Positions 34,364-44,160 of a stretch of DNA of 64,000 bases are shown here, piece after piece. Origin of the DNA: Phycisphaerae bacterium. GTDB lineage: Bacteria; Planctomycetota; Phycisphaerae; UBA1845. How positions within the stretch are numbered: the first letter of the stretch is position 1; the number at the start of each line of letters is the position of its first letter. The stretch spans positions 352,067 to 416,066 of the forward strand of contig JAGFJJ010000048.1 of assembly GCA_024102815.1 (NCBI GenBank). The letters are read 5' to 3'. The position numbers and the translations under genes were made by a program. The notes under the pieces are model-generated. The model did not search any database and was not told the origin of the DNA. It was given only the letters and a program-made list of their open reading frames with translations.

Positions 34364-35221
34364 TTACAAGTGACTCGGCGCCCTTCCCCAGTGCAGCTTG
34401 CTGATGAGCTTGTGCCAGCCGGCGTAGAGCGGGTTGCGCACCAGGATGAAGTCCTTCTCGAAGCGGCGGACGCTGACCCGCTCAGAGAGGCCGAGCGGGG
34501 CCGAGACCTGCCCGTCGATGATCAGCGTCGTCCCTTCGTTGACCTTGGCGGGACGGATGTCGATCACCGCGTCACGCTCGATGACCAGCGGTTTGTGCGT
34601 GAGCGAGTGGGGGCAGAGCGGTGTCAGGACCATGGCATCGACGCCGGGCTGCATGATCGGCCCGCCCGCGGAAAGGTTGTGGGCCGTGGAGCCCGTGGGC
34701 GTGCAGACGATCAGCCCGTCGCCTTCGACGTGCGAGAGGTGGTCCCCGTTGATCTCCACCCCCAGGCTGATGAGTCGAAACGGCGGACCGGCCTGGATTA
34801 CGCAATCGTTGATCGCCAGGTGCGACTCGCGGACGTTGCCGTCGTGGTGGATGGTCACGTGCAGGATCGCGCCGCGGCGGAGGATACCGTCGTCGGAGAC
34901 GGCCCGGTCGAAGGTGGAGACAATTTCGTCCGGCGAGAACTCCGCAAGGAATCCGAGCTTCCCTACGTTGACGCCGATGAGGGGAATCTGATCCTGCCCC
35001 AGTGAGCGGGCCACGCCGATGAGCGTGCCGTCGCCGCCGAGGACGATGAGCCGCTCCGCCCCGGCCGCCACGGCGGGCCGCCCGTCCAGCCCCATGCTCG
35101 CCCCGACCAGCTTGCACCGCGACGCGGCGAAGGACTCCAGCTTCTTCAGAAGGGGCTCTGCCTCGGCCTTTTGCGGATTGCCAAGCAGATATACGCGACG
35201 ATCTTTCGCCTTGGTGGACAC
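34364..35221 (-). CDS. nadK: NAD kinase
   Basis: 285 residues. Phosphorylates NAD to NADP. Motifs: GGDGTLIGVAR (62-72), VNVGKLGFLAEF, NDCVIQAG, GDGLIVCTPTGSTAHNLSAGG (catalytic and NAD site) and VIERDAVIDIRP near the end. The GTG start has GGAG seven bases upstream. It is followed upstream by dxs on the same strand with a gap of about 110 bases. Confidence 0.95.
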   Translation of the reverse strand: MSTKAKDRRVYLLGNPQKAEAEPLLKKLESFAASRCKLVGASMGLDGRPAVAAGAERLIVLGGDGTLIGVARSLGQDQIPLIGVNVGKLGFLAEFSPDEIVSTFDRAVSDDGILRRGAILHVTIHHDGNVRESHLAINDCVIQAGPPFRLISLGVEINGDHLSHVEGDGLIVCTPTGSTAHNLSAGGPIMQPGVDAMVLTPLCPHSLTHKPLVIERDAVIDIRPAKVNEGTTLIIDGQVSAPLGLSERVSVRRFEKDFILVRNPLYAGWHKLISKLHWGRAPSHL

Positions 35222-35331
35222 GGCGGGGCTCCTCAGACGAGCGAAAGCTGCGGCTTACAGGCAAATCGATTCAGGTTCAGGCTCGCAATCGGTCGATTGT
35301 ATCGCGCGATTTTGCATAATCCGAGCGCAAC

Positions 35332-37293
35332 TCAACCCCTTGTCGACTGCACCCGCCGCGATCGACTTTTCGAGCGTGGTTCGATGTCCGCCACGGCCGA
35401 TTCCAGAACGGCATCCTGCGAAGACGATTCCACCAGGCGCTGAACCGTCGCGGCGATGCCAGTCGCATCATAACCGCACTCGGCCAATTGACCGGAACGC
35501 GAACCGAAGGAGATGAACCGATCCGCGGGCATGCCCAGGCGGACGAGGCGGGAGGCGTCGAGACCCAGTTCCTGCGCCGTCTCCAGCACGGCCGATCCAA
35601 ACCCGCCGGCGACGGAGTGATCCTCGACCGTGACGACGGGCCTGCCGTCGGCCAGGGCCCCCGAGACCATGTCGCGGTCGACCGGCTTGGCGAACCGCGC
35701 CGCCACGACACCGGCGTCGATGCCCATCTCTGAGAGCATTTCCGCCGCGGACAGCGCGCACGTTGCGGTTGCGCCGTAGGAAAGGATCGTGACGGCCGAT
35801 CCGTCGCGCAGCCGGCGTGATCTGCCCAGCTCGAACTTCGGGCAATCGGGCATCGGCGCGGGAACGTCGTCCCGCGGATAGCGGATCGCGCATGGTCGAT
35901 CGAGCGTCAGCGCGAAATGGAGCGATTCGAGCAGCTCGACCTCATCGAGTGGGGCCATGAGCACCATGCCCGGAAGACCTCGCAGGTAGGTGATGTCGAG
36001 GAATCCGTGGTGCACGGCGCCGTCGCCGCCGACGAGTCCCGCGCGGTCCAGACAGAAAATGACCGGAAGACCCTGGAGGGCGACCTCCTGAAACACCTGG
36101 TCGAAAGCCCGCTGAAGGAAGGTGGAATAGACTGCGACGACCGGGCGCATACCGCCCTTGCACATTCCTGCGGCCACGTCCACCGTGCAGCTTTCCGCGA
36201 TGCCCATATCCCGCCACCGACCCGGAAACTCCTCGCCGAAGGCCAGGAGCCCTGTGCCGTCGGGCATGCCCGCGGTCATGGCGAAAACGCGGTCGTCCCT
36301 GCGGGCGACCTCCGAGAGGCACTCAACGAAGGCCCGAGTCCAGCTTTTTCCCTTGCCGCTCTTGTGGCGGACCTTTCCCGCCTCGACCGCGAAAGGCTTG
36401 GGGCTGTGGTAGCGCCCCGGTTCCGCGGTAGCCCAATCGCATCCCTTGCCCTTCACCGTATGGGCATGGAGCAAGACGGGGTGCCGCACGTCCTTGAGGA
36501 GCTCGAGCAGCTCGACGAGGTGGCCGATGTCGTGCCCGTCTACCGGCCCAACGTATTGAAATCCCAGGGCCTCGAAAATCTGCCCAGGCGATACCGTGGC
36601 CTTGATGCCCTCCTTGAGGTGGGCGATCAGATCGAACATGGGCTGGCCGAGGATCGGCAGCCGGGGGAGGATCTGTTTGGTGCGATCCTTGACGTCCTCA
36701 TAAAACGTGCTGGCTCGGAACTTCGCCAGATACTCGGCGAATCCACCCTGCGTCGGCGAGATACCCCACTCGTTGTCGTTAAGCACGACCAGGAACTGCC
36801 GCTTGAGCAGCCCGGCCTGGTTCAGTCCCTCGAACGCCAACCCATTAACAATACTGGCGTCGCCGACCAGAGCGACAACGCGGGTATCCCGCCCCATGAC
36901 CTCATCCGCCCGCGCCAGGCCCACGGCCGTCGCTACTGCCGTCCCGGCATGGCCCACATTGAAGAGGTCGTAGGGGCTCTCGGTAATCTCGGGAAATCCA
37001 CTTACGCCGCCGGACTGCCGGAGTTGGTCGAATTGCCCGTTCCGACCTGTGATGAGCTTGTGCGGATAGCACTGGTGGCCGACGTCGAGCAGGAATCGGT
37101 CCGCGGTGAAATCAAAAACACGGTGCAGGGCGAGGGTGAGCTCGGTCACGCCGAGATTGCTGGTAAGGTGCCCGCCGCGCTTGCCAACCACTTCCAGGAC
37201 GCGCAGCCGGATATCCTCCGCCAGCCGGACCAACTGCTCGATAGAGAGCGCCCGCAGGTCATCGGGCGAGGCAATCCGGTCCAGCAGGCTCAT
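35332..37293 (-). CDS. dxs: 1-deoxy-D-xylulose-5-phosphate synthase
   Basis: 653 residues from the ATG at 37293. Condenses pyruvate and glyceraldehyde 3-phosphate using thiamine diphosphate, the entry step of the MEP pathway. The substrate region HLTSNLGVTELTLALHRVFD, the ThDP motif GDASIVNGLAFEGLN...NDN (GDG of most DXS is GDA here, as in several planctomycetes), YVGPVDGHDIGHL, and the transketolase second domain (CLDRAGLVGGDGAVHHG) are present. It is 126 bases upstream of and on the same strand as the prenyl synthase gene, so both isoprenoid precursors are made from one locus. Confidence 0.95.
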   Translation of the reverse strand: MSLLDRIASPDDLRALSIEQLVRLAEDIRLRVLEVVGKRGGHLTSNLGVTELTLALHRVFDFTADRFLLDVGHQCYPHKLITGRNGQFDQLRQSGGVSGFPEITESPYDLFNVGHAGTAVATAVGLARADEVMGRDTRVVALVGDASIVNGLAFEGLNQAGLLKRQFLVVLNDNEWGISPTQGGFAEYLAKFRASTFYEDVKDRTKQILPRLPILGQPMFDLIAHLKEGIKATVSPGQIFEALGFQYVGPVDGHDIGHLVELLELLKDVRHPVLLHAHTVKGKGCDWATAEPGRYHSPKPFAVEAGKVRHKSGKGKSWTRAFVECLSEVARRDDRVFAMTAGMPDGTGLLAFGEEFPGRWRDMGIAESCTVDVAAGMCKGGMRPVVAVYSTFLQRAFDQVFQEVALQGLPVIFCLDRAGLVGGDGAVHHGFLDITYLRGLPGMVLMAPLDEVELLESLHFALTLDRPCAIRYPRDDVPAPMPDCPKFELGRSRRLRDGSAVTILSYGATATCALSAAEMLSEMGIDAGVVAARFAKPVDRDMVSGALADGRPVVTVEDHSVAGGFGSAVLETAQELGLDASRLVRLGMPADRFISFGSRSGQLAECGYDATGIAATVQRLVESSSQDAVLESAVADIEPRSKSRSRRVQSTRG

Positions 37294-37419
37294 TCGCAGA
37301 AGCACTCCAGATCAGCGGGCGAGGCCACGAGAGACGGGCGCAACCCGGCGAACGACTCGCCATCGCGCAAGAAGGAGAAGGATTATACGCCTCGGGCCGG
37401 TCGCGTCATTTCAATGTTT

Positions 37420-38334
37420 TCAATAATTTCGGTCAACGACATAACTCGCCAGCGCCGCAAGATCGGCCGCCGCGGCGCCAAAGCGTCCCAAAACCTGGAC
37501 GCATTCCCTGGCGGCATCGCGGGCAGCCTGGCAGCTCGCCTCGACTCCGCAGCAACGCGTGTACGTCTGCTTGCCGACGCGTGCGTCCTTGCCGGTGGCT
37601 TTGCCCATGGCCTGCGACGTGGATGTGGCGTCGAGCAGGTCGTCAGCAATCTGAAAAGCCAGTCCGAGATGCAGGCCGAACCGGCCAAGCGCCTCGACCG
37701 AATCCTCGTCCACACAGGCGGCGATGGCGCCCATGCGGCAGGCGGAGGCCATCAGGCATCCCGTCTTACGCTCGTGAATGAAGCGGGTTCGGTCCAAAGA
37801 GGTGGATTCGTGCTCCCCAAGAACATCGGCCAGTTCGCCGCCGATCATACCCATCCAGCCGGTCCCCGCGGCAAGCTCGGCAATCAGGCGGACTTTTCGA
37901 TCGGAATCCAGTCCACAGGTGGCGATAACCTCGAAGGCCCGAGCGAGGAGGGCATCGCCGGCGAGAATGGCGGTGGCCTCGTCGAAGCGGCAATGACAGG
38001 TCGCCCGGCCCCGCCGAAGGTCGTCGTTGTCGATGGCGGGAAGATCATCGTGGATCAGGCTGAAAGCATGTACGCATTCGATGGCGACGGCGGCAGGCCA
38101 GGCATCGTCCCTCGTGCCGCCGCCCAGCTCACAGCAACGCACAACCAGAAAGGGGCGGATGCGCTTGCCGGGAGCAAGGGCCGAGTAACGCATGGCCTCG
38201 GCGAGCCTCGGGGGAACACCGGCGGGGGGACGGAGGAAGACTTCGAGCCGCGCGTCAAACTCGACAGCGAACGCGCCTAGTTGCGCTGCGATATCGATGG
38301 CGTGGGGATTTTCCGGTTGAGGCCGTTCGGTCAC
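37420..38334 (-). CDS. ispA: Polyprenyl (farnesyl/geranylgeranyl) diphosphate synthase
   Basis: About 304 residues from the GTG at 38334; a GTG at 38397 gives a longer, less likely start. First Asp-rich motif DDLPAIDNDDLRRGR, second DDLLD in LAFQIADDLLDATST. The prelude YSALAPGKRIRPFLVV is typical of short-chain E-type synthases (IspA). It condenses IPP with DMAPP/GPP; the exact chain length cannot be told from these motifs. Next to dxs it probably supplies quinone, hopanoid or carotenoid precursors. Confidence 0.9.
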   Translation of the reverse strand: MTERPQPENPHAIDIAAQLGAFAVEFDARLEVFLRPPAGVPPRLAEAMRYSALAPGKRIRPFLVVRCCELGGGTRDDAWPAAVAIECVHAFSLIHDDLPAIDNDDLRRGRATCHCRFDEATAILAGDALLARAFEVIATCGLDSDRKVRLIAELAAGTGWMGMIGGELADVLGEHESTSLDRTRFIHERKTGCLMASACRMGAIAACVDEDSVEALGRFGLHLGLAFQIADDLLDATSTSQAMGKATGKDARVGKQTYTRCCGVEASCQAARDAARECVQVLGRFGAAAADLAALASYVVDRNY

Positions 38335-38427
38335 GAGAGGTTCATCCGATTGGGAGCGGAACGGGCACGCTACGGCGGCTCGTCGGCATGTCCTCACGGG
38401 GACTATATCTGACTGCGTAGTTCGGGT

Positions 38428-39348
38428 TCAATCCGAGCTCGCGGCGGAACGGGTATGGGGCCCCTCGTCAAGGAATCCGCGGATCAACGGAAGGAGGCGT
38501 TCACCGGCGTCCTCGACGACGTAATGGCCCGCGTCGGCGAAGCAATGCACCTCGGCCTCGGGAAAGCGGCGGCGCCATTCGTCCAGAAAGCCGTCGTGAA
38601 AGCAGAAGTCCCTGCCCCCCCAGCAGATGAGCATGGGCTTGTCGGCAAGTTGTGGGAGTCCTGCTTCAATTTCTGCGACGCGCCGGCCCGTGGGCGTGTC
38701 GCGACGCAAGGGAATGTCACGCACGAATTCCAGGACAGCCACGCGATTCGCGTACGAATCGTAGGGCAGGAGGTACCCACGGCGCACAGCCGAGGTCATG
38801 CGTACGCGGTTCTTGCAGGCCATCCATGTCGCGGGGAGGGCAAAGCCGTTGAGTCCCCGAACGACGATCGCGCCCATCAGCGGCATCCTGCAGATGCGAA
38901 TTCGCCACGGGCATGGGCCGAAGAACGCCGCGGTATTGAAGACGATCATCCGCTTGACGCGAGACACATTGCGAACGGCCCAGCCGAAGCCGATGGCTCC
39001 GCCCCAGTCGTGCACGCCGAGGTTGATTTCCCTCAAGCCAAGATGGTCGATCAGCTTCGACACGTTCTCGATGTGCGTGGACAACGTGTAGGGGTACCGT
39101 TGAGGCTTGTCGGAGAGCCCACAGCCCAGGTGGTCTGGGGCGATCACCCGCCAGCGATCGCGCAGCCCGCCGATCAGCTCCCGCCAATAGAACGACCACG
39201 TCGGATTGCCGTGCAGCAGAACGAGCGGCTCGCCGTCGCCTTCATCGACGTAGTGCAGGCGATGTTCGCCGATCGAAAGGAATCGCGAAGGAAACGGATA
39301 CAATGCGCGAACGTCGTCGGGAAGTTCGTGCATGTTCTCATTCACCAA
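38428..39348 (-). CDS. oleB: OleB-like alpha/beta hydrolase (beta-lactone decarboxylase)
   Basis: 306 residues of the haloalkane dehalogenase superfamily. LLHGNPTWSFYWREL, nucleophile Asp114 in GVHDWGGAIGFGW, and His275 in ADAGHYVVED give the Asp-His core; a DHLGCGLSDKP stretch is also typical. OleB turns the beta-lactone from OleC into a cis-olefin. The gene overlaps oleA by seven bases (oleA ends at 39342, oleB starts at 39348), as in ole operons. A true dehalogenase is possible but the neighbour makes OleB much more likely. Confidence 0.85.
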   Translation of the reverse strand: MVNENMHELPDDVRALYPFPSRFLSIGEHRLHYVDEGDGEPLVLLHGNPTWSFYWRELIGGLRDRWRVIAPDHLGCGLSDKPQRYPYTLSTHIENVSKLIDHLGLREINLGVHDWGGAIGFGWAVRNVSRVKRMIVFNTAAFFGPCPWRIRICRMPLMGAIVVRGLNGFALPATWMACKNRVRMTSAVRRGYLLPYDSYANRVAVLEFVRDIPLRRDTPTGRRVAEIEAGLPQLADKPMLICWGGRDFCFHDGFLDEWRRRFPEAEVHCFADAGHYVVEDAGERLLPLIRGFLDEGPHTRSAASSD

Positions 39349-40391
39349 CGCACGCCGAGCATGACACAGCAGAGTCCGCTGCCGATTCCGAGAAGTGCCA
39401 CGTTCGTTCCGGTGGCGGGCGGGTCGCGCTCGACGCCCATCGCCAGGGTCAGAGGAAGCGAAACCGATCCCACGTTGCCGAGGAACTCGAAGGTGGAGAA
39501 ATCGCGTGCGCCGTCCAGTCCCAGTGCGGCGTAGAGCCGGTCACGGTGCACGCTGCCGACCTGGTGGCAGTACGTTCGGCCGATGTCGAACTCATCCCAT
39601 TCCAAATGCGCCTTGAATTCCTTCCACGTTTCTGCGGCCAGTTCGCAGCCGCCTTCCAGGAGCAATTCCGCATCCGTTCTCATGGTCATGGCGGCGTCGG
39701 CGGAGAAACCGCTGTCGCCGCTGCCGCGGCAGAGTTCGTTGTGCTCGCTGGCGGCGCGGCTGACGCCGCCGAGCAATCGGTGCCTCGACTTTGACACGGA
39801 CTCGTGGCAGACGACGGCGCCGGCGGCGCCCGAGCCGATGGTCAGCGAGGCGAAGGCCTGCTTGAGTTCCGCGCGAGTGAGATTCGGCGATTCGAGCAGG
39901 TGGCGGATGGTGGTGCGAACCAGGGGACGGCTGCTTTCGCCCGCCACGACCAGCCCGCGGCGAATCTGCCCCAGTTCGATCATGTTGGCGACTGTCACGA
40001 TCCCGTTGAGAAAACCGAGGCAAGCATTGGAAATGTCGAAGAACGCCGCCCGGCGGGGTAGGCCCAACTGGTGGTGGACGACCGATGCCGTCGCCGGCTC
40101 GAGGCAATCCCGCGAGACGGCGGTGAAGACGAGTGCATCAATGTCGCCGGGCGACAGGTTGGCGTTCTCCAAAGCGGCGCGTCCCGCTCTCGTCGCGGCA
40201 TCGCTGGGCATGGTTCCGGGCGCCCAGAAGCGCCGCTTGCGGATGCCGGTCATGAGCTCCAGCCGTCCAACGTGAAGTCCGAAGCGCTCGTATACCGGGG
40301 CCAGCTCGCCTTCGAGCTGCTCCGAGGTCACGACTTCTTCGGGCAGGGCGTAGCCCAGGGCCTCGATGCATACCTGTCGATAGCCGAACAT
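39342..40391 (-). CDS. oleA: OleA-like 3-oxoacyl synthase III (head-to-head condensation)
   Basis: 349 residues, thiolase-fold FabH/OleA family. Active Cys124 in ISNACLGFLNGI, a His in YCHQVGSVH, and Asn in FLGNVGSVSLP complete the Cys-His-Asn set. Glu98 in CLEPATA sits where OleA has its second, catalytic Glu, although exact alignment is needed. OleA joins two acyl-CoA chains head to head to a 2-alkyl-3-keto acid. It overlaps oleB and lies 5' of it. No oleC (AMP-dependent lactone synthetase) is in the window. Confidence 0.85.
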   Translation of the reverse strand: MFGYRQVCIEALGYALPEEVVTSEQLEGELAPVYERFGLHVGRLELMTGIRKRRFWAPGTMPSDAATRAGRAALENANLSPGDIDALVFTAVSRDCLEPATASVVHHQLGLPRRAAFFDISNACLGFLNGIVTVANMIELGQIRRGLVVAGESSRPLVRTTIRHLLESPNLTRAELKQAFASLTIGSGAAGAVVCHESVSKSRHRLLGGVSRAASEHNELCRGSGDSGFSADAAMTMRTDAELLLEGGCELAAETWKEFKAHLEWDEFDIGRTYCHQVGSVHRDRLYAALGLDGARDFSTFEFLGNVGSVSLPLTLAMGVERDPPATGTNVALLGIGSGLCCVMLGVRW

Positions 40392-40820
40392 TCGTCGTCC
40401 TCTCGCCGCGCCGCGCGGCCGCGGGGCGGATTATAGCGTGTTGCGACGAATGCGGAATTGCGCGAGCGAAGCGCCAGGAATCCGGGCGGCCACTGCTGGT
40501 TTTTACGCTGTCTCCGATAAGATCGCAGAACAGGACCTGCCGTTGATGCATGTCTATCGGTCGTTGGTGTGGGCGGTGCGGCCATGTTGACTTCGGCTTT
40601 TCCCGCGCCAAGAACCTAACGAGCACCCGCGGAGGGGTGGTGCTTCCGGCCTTTCTTTCGGCTCGCTGACCGCGGGTCCGAACTCGACGCAACCACCCCG
40701 CATCCCGCCATCAGCTCACGGCATCCCCCAGAGTTTGCATTCAACGTCGCAGGGCGACGGGAGGGAACGAAGCTGTCCACGCAGCCACGGACATTCTGCG
40801 CGCCGATCAGATGTGCCAAG
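40392..40820. other. Intergenic region between oleA and metalloprotease genes
   Basis: About 430 bases between divergent genes. A stem AGCACC/GGTGCT near 40621-40645 and T-rich patch around 40655 could terminate something, but no transcript is obvious. No supported ORF. The oleAB promoter lies here; no clear -10/-35 pair was found. Confidence 0.35.
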
Positions 40821-41585
40821 ATGACGGCACTCTGTTTGGGACTGCTCTCCGCCGGATGCGGATCGTTGCCGGGTCTGGCCGGCGTCCACCGGCCGCTCTT
40901 CGTCGCCGAGTGCGGCGATTCGCTCTCCGCTGCGACGGCCGTCAATGCCGCCGTCGTGCTCGACTGGACGGGCGGCTCGAGCATCATGTATCCGGGAACG
41001 AAATTCGACGGCATGGATCTGTCCGACTTTCCGCTCGTGGACGGCGGGACGCTGGCCGATGACGCCGATCGCTTTCGCGAGAGCGTCCGAGCCCGGATCG
41101 TGGAAATCTACTGCGAGTGGGACGAGGCCTCAGTGGCCGTGATGAACGGCGAGGACGACATCGAAGGACTAGACGCGGACACGGTCGTGTACATGACCCA
41201 GAACGTCCGCCCGGACGGCAAGGGCGACATCGGCGAAGCCGAATACGACCCCTGCGATCGTCAGGACGACAACTCGGCCATTATCTACGGTGAACGCATC
41301 CGCCAACTCGGCGCGGCGTATACGTTTGAAGAGTGGGTCAACGTGTTCGCCAACGTCTGCGCCCACGAGATCGGTCACACGCTGGGCTACGGGCACATCG
41401 CCCGCGAGGATCGCCCCGAGCCCGAAAACAGCCTTTTTGTCGAGCTCATGCTCGATCGTCACACCATGGAGGAGATGCGCCGCCCGCACCGGTTCATCGG
41501 CGATCAATCCTTCTGCCCGGGTGTGGCGACGGCCACGGCCGCGGGGGTCGCGAACGCCAACGTCGTCTGCTCACACGGACGTTAG
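40821..41585 (+). CDS. Zinc metalloprotease-like lipoprotein
   Basis: 254 residues from the ATG at 40821. The N terminus ends in LLSAGC, a lipobox, but lacks positive charge; an in-frame CTG at 40773 behind GGGAGGGAA would add basic residues and could be the real start. The metzincin-type zinc site HEIGHTLGYGH (H-E-x2-H-x2-G-x2-H) is complete, in ANVCAHEIGHTLGYGHI. Similar secreted proteases are common in Phycisphaerae. Substrate unknown. It converges on the RNase E/G gene. Confidence 0.75.
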   Translation: MTALCLGLLSAGCGSLPGLAGVHRPLFVAECGDSLSAATAVNAAVVLDWTGGSSIMYPGTKFDGMDLSDFPLVDGGTLADDADRFRESVRARIVEIYCEWDEASVAVMNGEDDIEGLDADTVVYMTQNVRPDGKGDIGEAEYDPCDRQDDNSAIIYGERIRQLGAAYTFEEWVNVFANVCAHEIGHTLGYGHIAREDRPEPENSLFVELMLDRHTMEEMRRPHRFIGDQSFCPGVATATAAGVANANVVCSHGR

Positions 41586-41601
41586 CTCTTCTTGAACCGT
41601 C

Positions 41602-44145
41602 CTACTTTCCCGTCGTTTTCATCTGCCAGCCGACGTTGACGGGCTGGCCGCGAGAATCCTCGCAGGCGCACTCGATCTGGTCCGTGGTGAAGTTGGCGTC
41701 GCCGCGGATGATCACGGTCTTGCCGCTTTCGGATTCCATCCTGGCGATGGCCGCGCGCTTGGTGTTGAGGATACGCATGGCCACGTCGGGATCTACGGAG
41801 ATGGTTACGCGGTGCACATCGGGCTGGAACACCGAGAGCTGGATCATGCGCATGACATCGAGCACGACCGACTCGGGCATCTTGACCACGCCGGCGCCGC
41901 GGCAGTGCGGGCAATCGTAGTACATGTTGCGGCGGATCGACGCCCGCTGCCGCTGGCGGGTCATCTCCACGATGCCGAAGGCACTCATCCGCAGCATGCG
42001 CACGCGTTCCTTGTGCTTCTTCAAATCGTCGCGGAGCTTTTTCTCCACGGCGCGAATGTGCCGGTCGTAGCGCATGTCGATAAAATCGCAGAGGATGAGC
42101 CCGCCGAGGTCGCGCAGGCGGAGTTGGCGGGCGATCTCACCGGCCGCTTCCATGTTGATGCGATAGGCCGTCTCTTCCGCGTCGTCCAGGCTGCGGAAGC
42201 GCCCACTATTCACATCGATGGTGACCATCGCCTCGGTCGACTCAATGACCAGCGACCCACCGGATGACAGGGGAACGTGGCGCATGTTGATGCGCTCGAT
42301 TTCCTGCTCGATTCCGTAGCGGTGGAATACAGGCTCTCGGTCGGTGTACACGTCGACCTGCGTCTTGGAGCGGGGCATGGCCAGTTGCAGGAACTCGCGC
42401 GCCTTTTCGGCCGTCTCCTCGTCGTCGACGACCATGCGATTGAATTCCGTCGAGTAAATATCACGGATGGTGCGCGTGACGAGGTCGGATTCGCGATAGA
42501 GCTCGGCCGGTGCGGGCTGGTTGCGGATACGATCGGCCACCGTCTTCCACAGGCGCTGGAGGTAGTTCAGGTCACGCTGGAGCTCGCGCTTATTGCGGTC
42601 CAGCCCGGCCGTGCGAAGAATGAAGCCCATGCCCGAAGGAAGCTCCAGCTCGTTGAGGATGTCGCGCATGCGGCGGCGGGCCTGGTCATCCTCGATCTTG
42701 CGCGAAACGCCGTGGCGACTCATGCCGGGCATCATGACCAGGAACCGGCCGGGAATGGACAGGTAGGTCGTCAAGGTCGGCCCCTTTGTGCCGACGCCCT
42801 CCCGCGTGACCTGCACGATGACTTCCTGCCCGCGCCGGAAACACTTCTGAATCGGCGGACGATTCAACCGCGGGATCTTGCGCCCGACTTCTTCCGACGC
42901 TCCGCCGCTGTGCGAGGGGAAGTACTGCGGTTGAACATCGGACACGTGAAGGAAACCCTGCTTGGGAAGTCCGAAGTCGATGAATGCGGCCTGTATGCCG
43001 GGCTCGATGTTGGTGACGCGCCCCTTGTAGATGTTGCCGACGTGGGACTGCGACGAGGCGCGCTCCAGGAACAGCTCCTCAAGTTGGCCCTCGTGAATGA
43101 CGGCGATGCGGCATTCTTCCGTGCCCGAGACGTTGATGATCATCTGCCGGCCGGACAGATCCGTAGCGGATCGCTTGGATGTCGCCGGCGCTGAAGCGGG
43201 GAGCGGCGCCGGCTTGGCTGCCGGGGTTCGCTTCTCCGTGGACGTCGCCGGTCGCCCCGCTTGGGCTTCCGCCCGCTTTTCATCGGGGGCGTGCCGCTGA
43301 TCGGAGGCCGGTGCGCGATCCTCGCAGCGTCCCTCGTCTCGACCGCGACCTCGGCCGCGCCGACCGCGACGCCGCCCACGGCGCCCCTCGACCCGCTCGC
43401 CGGAGCGCTGCGCGGCGTCTTCAACCCCGGCCGCGCCTTCTTGACCTACACTCGATTGATCGTGCGATTCGTCTGTGCCATCGTCGGGCGCCTCGGCAAG
43501 TCGAAGGGCGGGGGCGCCGCGCGGTTCCTCATAAGCTGACTCCCCGTCAACTTCGCCAAGCGCGTCATCCCAATCCACGACTTTGGATTCCAGTTGCGCC
43601 ACGGCCTCGAGCGGCGCCGCAGAATCGTCTTGCCGATCTGCTTGCGAATCGCGAGTGCGCGGGCCAACGGATGACGTGTCGGATTCAACTTCGGGAGAAT
43701 CTGCCGGTACTCCAGTGGATTTCTGCGGCTCCTTGGTTCGCGACCGCCCGCGCCCGCCACGACGACGCTTGTCGGAGCGCTGATTACTCGCAGGCGTCTC
43801 GCTCCGCTTGGATTCTCCGGCAGGGGACCCTTCGTGCGATTCGTCCGCGCCGGCCTCGGCGGTGGCATCCGTCGCGTCGCCGTCTTTCGACTTTGCGGGC
43901 GTTCGTTTCTTCGCGACGCGCTTGCGACGCGGCGTTTTCTTTTCCTTCTCCGCGGGCGCCGACGAGTCCGGTCTGGCGACGTCGGCGATATCCATTTGTG
44001 CAACGGCGACGGGCGCCTCGGCAGCTTCCATGCCTTCGTTCTCCTCTGGGGCACCGCTGTCGGCAGCCTTGGCTGGAGGACGACGCTTCGGTCGCTTGGT
44101 CGTCTTCGCCTTGGCGCTCTTGGTGCCGGTTGATTTCTTGGCCAT
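41602..44145 (-). CDS. Ribonuclease E/G family protein
   Basis: 847 residues. The first 330 or so are disordered and rich in Lys, Arg, Ala and Glu, with runs such as RRGRRGRGRGRDEGR. The catalytic half then begins with MIINVSGTEECRIAVIHEG, an S1-type segment (GNIYKGRVTNIEPGIQAAF), DNase-like metal Asp residues (GLILCDFIDMR, VTIDVNSGRF) and the zinc-link CPHCRGAGVV. It cleaves RNA at AU-rich single-stranded sites; the long N-terminal arm replaces the C-terminal scaffold of E. coli RNase E. Its DUF2344 neighbour upstream is a common pairing. Confidence 0.9.
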   Translation of the reverse strand: MAKKSTGTKSAKAKTTKRPKRRPPAKAADSGAPEENEGMEAAEAPVAVAQMDIADVARPDSSAPAEKEKKTPRRKRVAKKRTPAKSKDGDATDATAEAGADESHEGSPAGESKRSETPASNQRSDKRRRGGRGRSRTKEPQKSTGVPADSPEVESDTSSVGPRTRDSQADRQDDSAAPLEAVAQLESKVVDWDDALGEVDGESAYEEPRGAPALRLAEAPDDGTDESHDQSSVGQEGAAGVEDAAQRSGERVEGRRGRRRGRRGRGRGRDEGRCEDRAPASDQRHAPDEKRAEAQAGRPATSTEKRTPAAKPAPLPASAPATSKRSATDLSGRQMIINVSGTEECRIAVIHEGQLEELFLERASSQSHVGNIYKGRVTNIEPGIQAAFIDFGLPKQGFLHVSDVQPQYFPSHSGGASEEVGRKIPRLNRPPIQKCFRRGQEVIVQVTREGVGTKGPTLTTYLSIPGRFLVMMPGMSRHGVSRKIEDDQARRRMRDILNELELPSGMGFILRTAGLDRNKRELQRDLNYLQRLWKTVADRIRNQPAPAELYRESDLVTRTIRDIYSTEFNRMVVDDEETAEKAREFLQLAMPRSKTQVDVYTDREPVFHRYGIEQEIERINMRHVPLSSGGSLVIESTEAMVTIDVNSGRFRSLDDAEETAYRINMEAAGEIARQLRLRDLGGLILCDFIDMRYDRHIRAVEKKLRDDLKKHKERVRMLRMSAFGIVEMTRQRQRASIRRNMYYDCPHCRGAGVVKMPESVVLDVMRMIQLSVFQPDVHRVTISVDPDVAMRILNTKRAAIARMESESGKTVIIRGDANFTTDQIECACEDSRGQPVNVGWQMKTTGK

Positions 44146-44160
44146 GCTTGTTCTCGTCCC

